Shown: positions 16,930 to 25,105 of the stretch, in pieces
Layout: every line of letters begins with the position of its first letter
How positions within the stretch are numbered: position 1 is the first letter of the stretch
From: a bacterium
GTDB lineage: Bacteria > Electryoneota > Electryoneia > Electryoneales > Electryoneaceae
Length of the DNA: 64,000 bases
Assembly (NCBI GenBank): GCA_020444265.1
Contig: JAHLLH010000002.1
Coordinates: 1-64,000, forward strand
Reading direction: 5' to 3'
Made by a program: the position numbers and the translations under genes
Notes under the pieces: model-generated
What the model saw: the letters and a program-made list of their open reading frames with translations, nothing else
What the model was told of the DNA's origin: nothing
The model's database searches: none

Positions 16930-18455
16930 TCCGCCCTCCCCGTACCCTTCTGCCACTCGTTCTTGTGTTGGTGGGCGCCGTTGCCTTTGGCGCTTCCCCT
17001 GTGGGGCAGCCTTTTTCGAGCACCGCGCAATTGACACCCACCCCTCGAACCTTGTCTGGACAGGATAAGCTGCCCTCGAACAGCATCATCGATCTTGAAC
17101 TGTTCGGACCTTACCTCTACGGTGCAACCGGAGAAGGATTGACACGATTCCGTCCGGTCCCTGGTGGCGAACCAAGCGAAGGCGGCTGGCTGCAGCCCAC
17201 CCTTGCCGATGGGTTCGGACGAGGTGGCGTGAGTGGCCTGGCGATTGGCACCACCTCCGATGGTGATACGGTTGTCTGGGCGGCGACCGCGCTGGATACC
17301 TCTATTGCTGGTGAATCCTATGCTGCCGGGGGTGGTGTTGGATATAGCCTTGATCATGGCCAAACCTGGAGCTGGATGGGCCAGCCTGTGGATGACCGCG
17401 ACGACGAGGAGATTTCTCCGACAGTCACCAGCGTGCAGAATGTAACGTACGACATTGGTTTCCTCGAGGATCGTGCCTGGATCGCCAGCTGGGGTGGTGG
17501 GCTGCGCTATTACGATATGAATAATCCCGACCAGGGGTGGGTGAATCATCCCCCGGACACCGACTCCTATGATGTTCTCGAACATCTGAACCATCGCGCT
17601 TTCAGTGTATCGGTGATGGATACCCTGCTCTGGGTTGGCACCGCCGCCGGGGTAAATTTGTCCCGCGACAATGGCGAGACATGGCAAAACTTCGCCCATG
17701 TTCCAGGAAGTGAATCGAGCCTGTCCGGAAACTTTGTTCCCTCCCTGGGGTCGCAGATCACCTCATCCGGTAAACGGATTATCTGGGCGGGCACCTGGAG
17801 CGCGGAAAGCAGCACCGAATATTACGGGGTCAGCAAGAGTGAGGACCTCGGAGTTACCTGGACACGTGTCCTTGGTAGTACGGATGAGCCAGTCCGTGCC
17901 CACAACTTCGCTTTCCAGGATTCCGTGGTCTATGTCTGTACGGATGATGGCCTGCTGAAGAGTGTGGACTACGGAGAAACCTGGGGTCGGTTCCCTGCGA
18001 TCCGTGACCTCAACACTGGGGAACGGACGTACGAGCCGGAGATCTACAGCGCTGCGTATGGTCAGGACCGCCTCTTCGTCGGCGGCCCAGAAGGGCTTGG
18101 CGTCAGCGCGGATGGCGGCCTGACCTGGGACCTGCTTCGCTCCTTCCCCACTCCGGGCGAGAGCGGGCAACCAGATTCCTACGCCTACCCGAATCCCTTT
18201 TCCCCGAGCCGTTTTGCCGTGGTTCGGTTCCAGTACACTCTTGATTCAGCCGATAACGTCACGCTTGAAATCTATGATTTCGCGCTTGAGCTCCTGATTC
18301 GACCCGTCAAGGATGCCTTCCGTGCCGCCGGAGATCATAGCGAAGTCTGGGATGGACGCGGGCCGGGGGGACGTGAAATTGCCAATGGTGTCTACTTCTA
18401 TCGCCTGACCGGTGGTGGCAAGGAACGCTGGGGCAAAGTGCTGGTTCTGGACTAA
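16926..18455 (+). CDS. Secreted BNR/sialidase-like beta-propeller with FlgD-like sorting domain
   Basis: A 509-residue exported protein. After a signal peptide (LVLVLVGAVAFGAS) the body shows repeated BNR/Asp-box-like units: SLDHGQTWSW, SRDNGETWQN, SVDYGETWGR and SADGGLTWDL, each at the end of a propeller blade. The C-terminus is a FlgD-like domain (YAYPNPFSPSR ... VTLEIYDFALELL ... GREIANGVYFYRLT), which in FCB bacteria serves as a sorting or anchoring module. No sialidase FRIP or catalytic set is seen, so binding rather than hydrolysis is more likely. It overlaps the lipoprotein gene by 4 nt and ends at the start region of the first PorV/PorQ-like gene. Confidence 0.9.
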   Translation: MIRPPRTLLPLVLVLVGAVAFGASPVGQPFSSTAQLTPTPRTLSGQDKLPSNSIIDLELFGPYLYGATGEGLTRFRPVPGGEPSEGGWLQPTLADGFGRGGVSGLAIGTTSDGDTVVWAATALDTSIAGESYAAGGGVGYSLDHGQTWSWMGQPVDDRDDEEISPTVTSVQNVTYDIGFLEDRAWIASWGGGLRYYDMNNPDQGWVNHPPDTDSYDVLEHLNHRAFSVSVMDTLLWVGTAAGVNLSRDNGETWQNFAHVPGSESSLSGNFVPSLGSQITSSGKRIIWAGTWSAESSTEYYGVSKSEDLGVTWTRVLGSTDEPVRAHNFAFQDSVVYVCTDDGLLKSVDYGETWGRFPAIRDLNTGERTYEPEIYSAAYGQDRLFVGGPEGLGVSADGGLTWDLLRSFPTPGESGQPDSYAYPNPFSPSRFAVVRFQYTLDSADNVTLEIYDFALELLIRPVKDAFRAAGDHSEVWDGRGPGGREIANGVYFYRLTGGGKERWGKVLVLD

Positions 18456-18466
18456 TGGAGATGACG

Positions 18467-19894
18467 ATGAAACGAACCACACTATCAGCCGCGCTGCTCC
18501 TCGTCGCTTTCGCTCTTCCGGCGACTCTCCACGCTGAGGGATTTGCCGGATCAGCAGGTGCTTTTCTTAGGATGGGGTCGGGCGCGTCTGCTCTCGCCTC
18601 CGGCGATGCGGGTGTCGCTCGTGCGATGGGTGCGGAACAGGCCCACTACAATGCTGCCGGGCTTCCTTTCGCCCCGGCGAACGATGTCTATGTCGGGTAC
18701 CATTCGCTCAGCCTGGATCGCAGCCTTGCGCACATTTCCGCCCTTGTCCAGATTCCAGAGATCGCATTCTGGACAGCGCCGATGCGTCCGATCACCACAC
18801 GAGTCCCCAACAATCCCGACCAACCGGCTGAGCTGGTCTATCCTGAACAGCTCCGTCGAGCCTCGCTTGTCGAATACCGAGTTACCGACTACCTGAACGA
18901 CCTTGCAGATGCCATCTTGCATGAAGCATGGTCTCCAACTCCTTTTCCTGAAGCCGGTTCAGAAGATGGTACCTCTCCTCGAATCGTGACCATCGAGGGG
19001 ATCGAATACGTTGCCGGTGTTTTGAACCCGATCATTGAGGAGGCTCTTCCCGAGGTTATCAGCGGGGATCTGCGCAGTCAGGAGCAGGTGATTGCCTTGC
19101 TTGCATCGAAATACCAGACGGTCCAGAAGAAACCGGCCGCAATTGCGGTTTCCTGGACCCATGCCGGAACCGACAATATTCAGTCCCGTGATACCGACGG
19201 CCGAATTATCGGCGATCTCGGGTATTACGAGAACCGCTTCGCGTTGTCGTTTGGCCTGAAGCTACATCGTACGGTATCAGCCGGGGTTACAGTTGGTGTA
19301 CTCTACGCCTTGATTCCCGACTTGCTCGAGGATGGAAGCAAGCCATTAACCTCAACCACCTTCGGTGGCGATATCGGTCTGCAGTTCCGTCCATGGTATC
19401 AGCGTGAGGCACCGTTCCGTCTCGAAACCCTCGCCTTTGGTGCTGCGGCGTATGATATCGGCGGGAAGAACAGTTGGAACACGACAGGCTATTGGAGCCT
19501 TGGGACGACCAAGACGGACAAGTATCCTAATCGTTACCGTGCCGGCTTCTCCTATGAGCCCCTCGCCGGAGTCAGCACCTATCTCGATCTCGAAACCGAT
19601 GGTGCCGAGTTGCTGCGACCCAAAGGTGGGGTCGAGTTCCGTTTGTGGGGTCTTTCGAGGACAACCCGTCCTGGCCCCTGGGACCATCCATCTGTCATGA
19701 TGGAGGGTTCAGGTGGCGTGACCAGCCTAACCCTGCGTGCCGGGGTGGATCGTGATCGTCCCACCTTTGGTTTTGGCTTGATGCTTCCTGTCGCTGGACT
19801 TGGTGCCACACGTCTTGACTATGCCTATGTTCTGGAGCCTGTTTCCCCAGAAGCGACCCAGGTTTTGTCCTGGCGTTTTCGCTTCACACTTTGA
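18467..19894 (+). CDS. PorV/PorQ-like outer-membrane beta-barrel protein (long form)
   Basis: A 475-residue protein with a signal peptide ending LHAEG. The mature N-terminus GSAGAFLRMGSGASALASGDAGVARA ... YNAAGLPF is the PorV/PorQ signature, in which this glycine/alanine-rich segment begins a FadL-type barrel. Alternating strands continue to the C-terminal aromatic-rich strands (TRLDYAYVLEP, LSWRFRFTL, ending Leu). An insertion of about 150 residues between strands 3 and 5 (residues about 105-230) lengthens it relative to typical PorV. The start at 18467 has GGAG at 6 nt; two further in-frame ATGs lie at 18455 and 18461. In T9SS, PorV shuttles cargo to the attachment complex; a like role with the adjacent propeller is inferred. 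Confidence 0.87.
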   Translation: MKRTTLSAALLLVAFALPATLHAEGFAGSAGAFLRMGSGASALASGDAGVARAMGAEQAHYNAAGLPFAPANDVYVGYHSLSLDRSLAHISALVQIPEIAFWTAPMRPITTRVPNNPDQPAELVYPEQLRRASLVEYRVTDYLNDLADAILHEAWSPTPFPEAGSEDGTSPRIVTIEGIEYVAGVLNPIIEEALPEVISGDLRSQEQVIALLASKYQTVQKKPAAIAVSWTHAGTDNIQSRDTDGRIIGDLGYYENRFALSFGLKLHRTVSAGVTVGVLYALIPDLLEDGSKPLTSTTFGGDIGLQFRPWYQREAPFRLETLAFGAAAYDIGGKNSWNTTGYWSLGTTKTDKYPNRYRAGFSYEPLAGVSTYLDLETDGAELLRPKGGVEFRLWGLSRTTRPGPWDHPSVMMEGSGGVTSLTLRAGVDRDRPTFGFGLMLPVAGLGATRLDYAYVLEPVSPEATQVLSWRFRFTL

Positions 19895-19909
19895 TGCTGT
19901 GAGAGAACG

Positions 19910-20803
19910 ATGAAGAAGAACCTGTTGAGCTTTCTACTGTTGTTGATCGCATTGCCCGCCTACGCTTTGCCTGGGTCCTCCTGGTTGGAGCTTGGTCCGG
20001 GTGGACGTGCAGCTGCGCTGGGTGAAGCGGTTACCGCATCGGTCGAAGGTGCCACATCGACCTACTGGAACCCCGCCGCGATGAACAGCGACGCTCGGAC
20101 TATCGAAATCATGCAGAACAATTGGTGGGTCGAAGGCGGATCCTCCCAGTTCATTGCCGGTAGCATCCCGGTCAGCAACAGGCTGGTCCTCGGGGCCAGT
20201 GCGCTGCATGTCGGGATTGGAAATATTGATTTACGAGACCGTCCCTCCGCCAGCCCGATCGGCACTTTTGATGCGCGCAACTTCGCGCTAGGTGGTTCGT
20301 TCGCCTACCGCCTGGTTGGCCAGCTTCGTGCAGGTGCGACGGTACGTTACCTATCCGAATCGATCTATGTTGATCATGCCAATGGCTGGTCGCTGGACCT
20401 CGGTTTGCTGCATCAGGGGTTGCTCGAGGGGTCTCTTGACCTTGGCGCAACAATCCGCCATCTTGGCCGTATCGAGGCGCTTCGGCAGACGGAATACAGC
20501 CTGCCAACCACGGTTTCGGCGGGCGGTGTATACCGCTTGGGGTCCTTCGGGATTGCCAAGCCGAGCTTGATGGTGGAAGCGGGTAAGGTGGTGGATCACG
20601 ATCCTACTGCCCGCGCTGGACTTGAAGTTGGTTTGTTCGAGTACCTGTCCGTACGTGGCGGCTACCAGTCCGGAATTGAAGGACGATCCTTCACCGCTGG
20701 GTTCGGGCTTCGCTACGAACAATGGCGTTTCGACTACGGCTACACTCCATTTCGAGACGACCTCGGCGCTGCACAGCGATTCAGCGCCGGGGTTGTGTGG
20801 TAA
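19910..20803 (+). CDS. PorV/PorQ-like outer-membrane beta-barrel protein (short form)
   Basis: A 297-residue paralogue of the preceding gene. Signal peptide KKNLLSFLLLLIALPAYA, then WLELGPGGRAAALGEAVTAS ... TYWNPAAM, the conserved PorV/PorQ opening. Later strands such as LRAGATVRYLSES, DLGATIRHLG and LSVRGGYQSG are amphipathic as expected of a barrel, and the protein ends in an aromatic residue (SAGVVW), a usual signal for outer-membrane insertion. Length is typical of PorQ. It starts 15 nt after the long form, so the two are in one operon. Which secretion or surface complex they serve cannot be told from this window. Confidence 0.9.
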   Translation: MKKNLLSFLLLLIALPAYALPGSSWLELGPGGRAAALGEAVTASVEGATSTYWNPAAMNSDARTIEIMQNNWWVEGGSSQFIAGSIPVSNRLVLGASALHVGIGNIDLRDRPSASPIGTFDARNFALGGSFAYRLVGQLRAGATVRYLSESIYVDHANGWSLDLGLLHQGLLEGSLDLGATIRHLGRIEALRQTEYSLPTTVSAGGVYRLGSFGIAKPSLMVEAGKVVDHDPTARAGLEVGLFEYLSVRGGYQSGIEGRSFTAGFGLRYEQWRFDYGYTPFRDDLGAAQRFSAGVVW

Positions 20804-20893
20804 TTGGAACCCGAGTAGGACGGTTCATAAACCGTTCCTGTAAACAGTGATAGACGTTTTCGTTCATGCTACTTCTTAAGGAGCTATTGCGAG

Positions 20894-22015
20894 ATGGCCA
20901 AGCATCGGATCGCCTGGTTGCCCGGTGACGGGGTGGGCAACGACGTAATGGAGTGTACCCGTCTGGTGCTCGACGCGTTGAAGCTGGATGCGGAGTACAC
21001 CCACGGTGACATCGGTTGGGAGTTCTGGAAGTCGGAAGGTAATGCACTGCCGGAGCGTACGGTAGACATGCTGAAGGAAACCGATTGTGCCCTGTTCGGT
21101 GCGATCACCTCCAAGCCGCGTGATGAGGCCGCTGAGGAACTGGATCCTTCACTGCGTGACAAGGGCTATGTCTACTTCAGCCCCATTGTTAAACTCCGTC
21201 AGCTGCTGAACCTGCACACCAACCTGCGCCCCTGCAAGGCGTACGATGGTAACCCGCTGAACTTCAAGGAAAACATTGACCTGGTCATTTTCCGTGAGAA
21301 TACGGAAGGGCTCTATGTCGGTGTCGAATTCCATCCGATCCCGCATGACCTGATCGACAAGATGACCGAGTATCAGCCGAAGGCGGCACGTTTCAAATCC
21401 GTCGACGAGAATGACATGGCCATGTCCTGCCGTGTGATGACTCGTAATGGCTGTCGGAATATTGTTACCCAGGCCTTTGAATTCGCGAAGAAGTACAATC
21501 GCAAATCAGTGACCGTGGTCGACAAGCCCAATGTCCTTCGTGAAACCGGCGGCTTGATGGTGCGCACGGCACGCGAAGTGGCAAAGAACTACCCTGGCAT
21601 CGACCTTTGGGAAACGAACATTGACGCGCAGACCATGTGGTTGCTGAAAAATCCGTTCGATTACGATGTCCTGGTCGCGGAAAACATGTTCGGTGACATT
21701 ATTTCTGACCTGGCAGCGCAACTTGTTGGTGGCCTTGGCTTTGCCGCGTCCGGTAACATTGGTGACAACTATGCCGTCTTCGAGCCGACTCACGGCAGCG
21801 CACCGAAGTATGCTGGCCAGTACAAGGTCAATCCGATGGCGATGTTCCTGACCGCCAAGATGATGCTCGACTGGCTTGGTGAGGGCCAACTGGCGGACAA
21901 ACTTGAAGGCGCCATCGCGAAGACGATTGCGGAAGGCAAGGTTCGCACCTATGATATGAGTGGTAGCAACACGAGCCTTGAGGTGGCTGAAGAAGTCGTC
22001 CGCAACCTCGCTTGA
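20894..22015 (+). CDS. Isocitrate/3-isopropylmalate-type beta-decarboxylating dehydrogenase
   Basis: NAD(P)-dependent oxidative decarboxylase of 373 residues. [10 protein letters not shown] is the N-terminal signature; [18 protein letters not shown] carries the substrate Ser and Arg residues; [11 protein letters not shown] resembles isocitrate and homoisocitrate enzymes more than LeuB (which usually has RELTGG). [19 protein letters not shown] is the metal-binding family signature and FEPTHGSAP the cofactor loop. I favour isocitrate dehydrogenase of the TCA cycle but cannot exclude homoisocitrate or a broad-specificity enzyme. AAGGAG lies 10 nt before the start. A strong terminator follows at 22083, so it is probably monocistronic. 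Confidence 0.93.
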   Translation: MAKHRIAWLPGDGVGNDVMECTRLVLDALKLDAEYTHGDIGWEFWKSEGNALPERTVDMLKETDCALFGAITSKPRDEAAEELDPSLRDKGYVYFSPIVKLRQLLNLHTNLRPCKAYDGNPLNFKENIDLVIFRENTEGLYVGVEFHPIPHDLIDKMTEYQPKAARFKSVDENDMAMSCRVMTRNGCRNIVTQAFEFAKKYNRKSVTVVDKPNVLRETGGLMVRTAREVAKNYPGIDLWETNIDAQTMWLLKNPFDYDVLVAENMFGDIISDLAAQLVGGLGFAASGNIGDNYAVFEPTHGSAPKYAGQYKVNPMAMFLTAKMMLDWLGEGQLADKLEGAIAKTIAEGKVRTYDMSGSNTSLEVAEEVVRNLA

Positions 22016-22082
22016 TGGATCGATTGGAGTGGCGATGAGAGGTAAAGCATTTTCTGACACAAACGCCGCATCCCATCCTATA

Positions 22083-22121
22083 AAACGGGGATACCGTATG
22101 GTGTCCCCGTTTGTCGTTTTT
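22083..22121 (+). terminator. Strong intrinsic terminator after the dehydrogenase gene
   Basis: AAACGGGGATACC and GGTGTCCCCGTTT pair in a 13-bp stem (one G-U pair) around a GTAT tetraloop, followed by GTCGTTTTT. It starts 67 nt after the dehydrogenase stop. The start codon assigned to the next lipoprotein gene (22098) lies in the loop and its only candidate Shine-Dalgarno (GGGGA) lies in the 5' arm, so the hairpin could also affect translation of that gene. Confidence 0.85.
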
Positions 22122-22712
22122 CAATCGGAGCTTCGTGCTACCTTGGGCCGGGTGGGTCCTCTTGCCCTGGTTGTACTGTTTATCCTGTCTGGCTGTGGCT
22201 TCTTCTCCACCCGAGACCCGGATCCTCCTACCGGCAGTCAAGGCGGTGGGAATCTTGCATTGTCCGACGGCGAGGTGCTCGAGCTGATAGCCTCCTCGTT
22301 CACCCTTCGTGACCCCGATCTCTACATGGGGGTCATCTCCGAGGACTTCACGTACGCTCCTCTTCCCTCTGCTTACCCCGATGACCCTACTTTTTTCACT
22401 ACATGGGGGGCCGCTCGTGAGGATGTCTTCATTCGGACCCTCCTCTCAGTCTCCCTGTTGCCTCCTGACTCGCTTGCCCAGTGTACCTTCGAGTCGATCA
22501 GTGAACAACAGTGGGCTGATTCCTCTATTTTCCAAGAGCGCTATACACTGGATGTACACACCCTCGAGTCGGAGTTGCCTCGTAGCTATTCGGGGTTGAT
22601 GCGGTTGACGATTGTGCGTGAAGAGGACGGTGGGTGGCGTATCAGCCGCTGGGAGGACGAGGCGGTTAGTGGAGAAACATTTACAATCAGTCAGTTGCGT
22701 GCAGCGCTGTAG
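22098..22712 (+). CDS. NTF2-like lipoprotein (first of two paralogues)
   Basis: A 204-residue predicted lipoprotein: hydrophobic segment LALVVLFILSG-Cys with a canonical lipobox (Leu-Ser-Gly-Cys) followed by a Pro/Gly-rich linker. The mature domain has EVLELIASSFTLRDPDLYMGVISEDFTYAP and ends GGWRISRWEDEA, a pattern of helix, curved sheet and terminal strand like the NTF2/SnoaL fold; this family call is tentative. The start is doubtful: 22098 lies in a terminator loop, while an ATG at 22035 has a better ribosome-binding site (GGAG, 5 nt) but would give an unusually long pre-signal segment. It is followed after an AT-rich gap by a paralogue at 22905. Confidence 0.75.
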   Translation: MVSPFVVFQSELRATLGRVGPLALVVLFILSGCGFFSTRDPDPPTGSQGGGNLALSDGEVLELIASSFTLRDPDLYMGVISEDFTYAPLPSAYPDDPTFFTTWGAAREDVFIRTLLSVSLLPPDSLAQCTFESISEQQWADSSIFQERYTLDVHTLESELPRSYSGLMRLTIVREEDGGWRISRWEDEAVSGETFTISQLRAAL

Positions 22713-22904
22713 TTTTGTTAGCCAGCAACAAGAAACGAAGTGCTCGCATATTCCTATACGCACATAAGGTTTTAAAACAACGCTATCTTCTCGTTGCTTT
22801 AATTCTGTTTTAGCCGAATTCCTGTACGTGTGATGGGGTGTAGTGTTTCAAGACATAAGGCCCATTATTAGTTAGAAGTTCGGGGGACCGTTCGAGGTCA
22901 AGCG
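22713..22904. promoter_or_regulatory. AT-rich intergenic region, likely promoter of the 22.9-28.3 kb gene group
   Basis: This 192-bp gap is clearly richer in A and T than the surrounding coding DNA (for example the stretch around TAAGGTTTTAAAACAACG and TTGCTTTAATTCTG). The palindrome-like GGTTTTAAAAC sits near 22767. I cannot pick out one convincing -35/-10 pair. GAGG lies 7 nt before the next start at 22905. The location suggests the promoter for the second NTF2-like lipoprotein and following genes. Confidence 0.35.
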
Positions 22905-23438
22905 ATGCATGCTGTACGAAAGACAACATGGGTACAGAGGGGTATCAGGCGTCTCAGCCTGTTGCTCATCGGAGTACTCATTTTCGTTAACGGCTGCCTT
23001 AATCCGTTTGCGCCGGAAGAGGGAGGGCTTTCTTCCGGTCTATGGAATTCGCAGGAGACCATTGGTGGTCTCTTGCAGAATTTCCGCACCGCCTATGCGC
23101 TTCGCGACAGCCTGCGTTATGCTGATTTGATCTCAGATGATTTCATTTTCCAGTATTACAATGCCGATTTGCTTCGCTACGACCAATGGTACCGTGATAC
23201 GGAGTTACGTGCTACCGGCGGCCTGATGCGTTCCTATGACCGTCTTGATGTTCGTTGGGGGCCGCTCTACCCGGAAGAGCTGGATAGCTTTTCCCAAGTG
23301 GACACGACGGTTGAGTTCACAATTAATTTTTCGCTTAGTGTTGGCGACGATATTTCGATTGATGGTTTCGCCCGATTTCGCGCTCGAGCTGACGAGGACG
23401 GCAGGTTCCGTATCATTTCCTGGCGGGATGACTATTGA
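22905..23438 (+). CDS. NTF2-like lipoprotein (second paralogue)
   Basis: A 177-residue predicted lipoprotein with a basic N-terminus, hydrophobic segment LLLIGVLIFVNG-Cys (canonical lipobox Val-Asn-Gly-Cys) and NPFAPEEG linker. The mature part aligns by eye with the gene at 22098: LLQNFRTAYALRDSLRYADLISDDFIFQYY corresponds to LIASSFTLRDPDLYMGVISEDFTYAP, and GRFRIISWRDD to GGWRISRWED. GAGG lies 7 nt upstream of the start. No catalytic residues are evident. The stop codon overlaps the TTG start of the deacetylase gene, so the two are translationally coupled. Confidence 0.8.
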   Translation: MHAVRKTTWVQRGIRRLSLLLIGVLIFVNGCLNPFAPEEGGLSSGLWNSQETIGGLLQNFRTAYALRDSLRYADLISDDFIFQYYNADLLRYDQWYRDTELRATGGLMRSYDRLDVRWGPLYPEELDSFSQVDTTVEFTINFSLSVGDDISIDGFARFRARADEDGRFRIISWRDDY

Positions 23439-24367
23439 ACAAGATCGTACGACATAGCGCCCCTGATCCGGTTCCGCGTAGCGCTGTCCTGCTGAGTGCG
23501 GTAGCTCTGCTGCTCTATCTTGTGCTCTTCCTTGTGATCCTGGTGCAGCATCTTGACTGGACCAGCAGAGACAGCAATGAGCTGGACAGTCTTGCAGCAG
23601 TTTCTTCCTATCACCTTGAGACCCAGGTGCCAGATCGCCTCTCTGTCCCTGAGCTGGTTGTTTCCACACCCGATCTAGACCCAAAGGTGACTGTACCGGC
23701 CCTGGTGGTCGTGTTGGACGATTTTGGTAACCAGTGGAACTCGGAGGTGGTCCAGGGGGTGCTAGCTCTAGATGTACCGTTGACACTTGCGGTTATTCCC
23801 CATCTGTGGGCCTCGGAACGTGTCGCCCGCGCGGCCATCAAGAACGGCAAAGAGGTGATTGTTCACCTGCCGATGCAGCCGGTCGGAGAAAACGCGTCCC
23901 TCGAAAAGCACTATCTGCACGCATCGATGGACAATAGAACCGTTGATGATTTTTTAGAGGATGCTATTCGTGCCGTGCCAGGTGCGATCGGGCTGAATAA
24001 CCACATGGGGTCTGCTGCCACCCAGGACAGCTCGCTGATGGCGCGTGTTGCCGGGTGGTGCGGGAGGCACAATTGGTTGATTCTGGATAGCATCACCCAC
24101 CCCTCGACCGTACTTTACCGTGAGGCGGATCGAGCCCGTGTACCAGCCGTACGACGTGACATTTTCCTCGACCATCGTCAGGACGAGGCCAGTATCCGTC
24201 GTCAACTGGAACGTGCGGTAGACTTGGCGAAACGTCGTAATGGCCCGGTAGTTGTTATCGGTCACCCCCACCGCGAAACCTGGAATGTTCTGCATCAGGA
24301 GCTTCCCGGGATCGTTGCGGAAGGGATCAGCTTGTTACATTTATCTGACGTTGTATACCAACCCTGA
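23435..24367 (+). CDS. Divergent polysaccharide deacetylase family protein (YibQ-like)
   Basis: A 310-residue protein with one N-terminal transmembrane anchor (about 19-40) and a periplasmic domain. VVVLDDFGNQ, LAVIPHLWASE, EVIVHLPMQP, IGLNNHMGSAAT and LDSITHPSTV form the set of motifs of the divergent polysaccharide deacetylase group (Pfam divergent polysacc deacetylase), and the Asp-Asp and His positions expected to bind metal are kept. VVVIGHPHRETWNVL near the end is also typical. In many bacteria this gene sits near cell-division or envelope genes; the substrate is not established. Translation appears to start at TTG 23435, overlapping the preceding lipoprotein stop; the anchor supports this start. 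Confidence 0.88.
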   Translation: MNKIVRHSAPDPVPRSAVLLSAVALLLYLVLFLVILVQHLDWTSRDSNELDSLAAVSSYHLETQVPDRLSVPELVVSTPDLDPKVTVPALVVVLDDFGNQWNSEVVQGVLALDVPLTLAVIPHLWASERVARAAIKNGKEVIVHLPMQPVGENASLEKHYLHASMDNRTVDDFLEDAIRAVPGAIGLNNHMGSAATQDSSLMARVAGWCGRHNWLILDSITHPSTVLYREADRARVPAVRRDIFLDHRQDEASIRRQLERAVDLAKRRNGPVVVIGHPHRETWNVLHQELPGIVAEGISLLHLSDVVYQP

Positions 24368-24384
24368 TTGTAGGAGCGGAAGGC

Positions 24385-25104
24385 ATGATGAGACTGTCGG
24401 TTCACCTTACTCCCCTGGCACGTTTTCGTGCGTTGGGCAACCACGCCGAACCAGACCTGTTTACTAGCGCCCTTGCGGTGGATCTGGCTGGAGCGGACGG
24501 GATTGTCTGCCGGTTGGAAGAAGATGGTCCGATCGACATCAAGGCTCTCGCCGTCCTCAAGAAGATTGTCCGCAGTCACCTGACCATCGAGGTAGAACCA
24601 AATGATGGCTTACTTCGTACCGCGATGGAGCTGAAACCCGACCAGGTTACCCTCGCTCCGCACTCGAAAGCGGCGTCCCAGGGGTTGGATGTCATTGCCA
24701 ATGCTACGCCACTGCGTAAGCAGATACGCTCGTTGCACGCCGCTGGCATTGACGTCAGCCTCCAGGTCATGCCTGAAATTGAGCAGGTGAAAGAGGCGCG
24801 TAAGCTGGAGGCGGATGCGATTACCCTTTCAGTAGCACGATATACGAAAGCCGATTCCGCAGACGATGCGGTCATTTACCTCGAGGAAATTGAGGCGAGT
24901 GCGCTCGGCGCCAATCGTCTCGGCCTCTCCACCCTTGTCTCCTTTGCCGTTGACCACCGGAATGTTGCGCCCCTGGCCGCATTGGGGACCATTGATGAGG
25001 TTGTCCTCGGACACCGCCTCTTCGCGCGCTCCATGTATGTTGGCCTCGACCGTGCTCTTGGTGAAGTACGGGATGCCGTGCGCTGGCATCAGCCACGGGG
25101 ATAG
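24385..25104 (+). CDS. PdxJ-family protein with altered active site
   Basis: A TIM-barrel protein of 239 residues with overall PdxJ (pyridoxine 5'-phosphate synthase) pattern and length: RLSVHLTPLARFR at the N-terminus, AGADGIVCRLEEDG, LTIEVEPND, KPDQVTLAPHSK, AAGIDVSLQV, LEADAITLSVARYT and VLGHRLFARSMYVGLDRAL at the end. However, residues normally conserved in PdxJ are replaced: the NIDHVA motif is HLTPLA, LREDRRH is LEEDGPI, VPE is APH, and the AGHGLNY segment is LVSFAVD. It is therefore unlikely to be an ordinary PNP synthase and may be a pseudoenzyme or a neofunctionalised relative. GGAG lies 8 nt before the start. It sits between the deacetylase and the lipoprotein trio. Confidence 0.82.
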   Translation: MMRLSVHLTPLARFRALGNHAEPDLFTSALAVDLAGADGIVCRLEEDGPIDIKALAVLKKIVRSHLTIEVEPNDGLLRTAMELKPDQVTLAPHSKAASQGLDVIANATPLRKQIRSLHAAGIDVSLQVMPEIEQVKEARKLEADAITLSVARYTKADSADDAVIYLEEIEASALGANRLGLSTLVSFAVDHRNVAPLAALGTIDEVVLGHRLFARSMYVGLDRALGEVRDAVRWHQPRG

Positions 25105-25105
25105 C

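Noticed and set aside
16926-18455. Assigning the propeller as an active sialidase
   Set aside because: Asp-box-like repeats are present but no FRIP motif or catalytic Arg/Tyr/Glu set is evident; such repeats occur in many non-enzymatic propellers.
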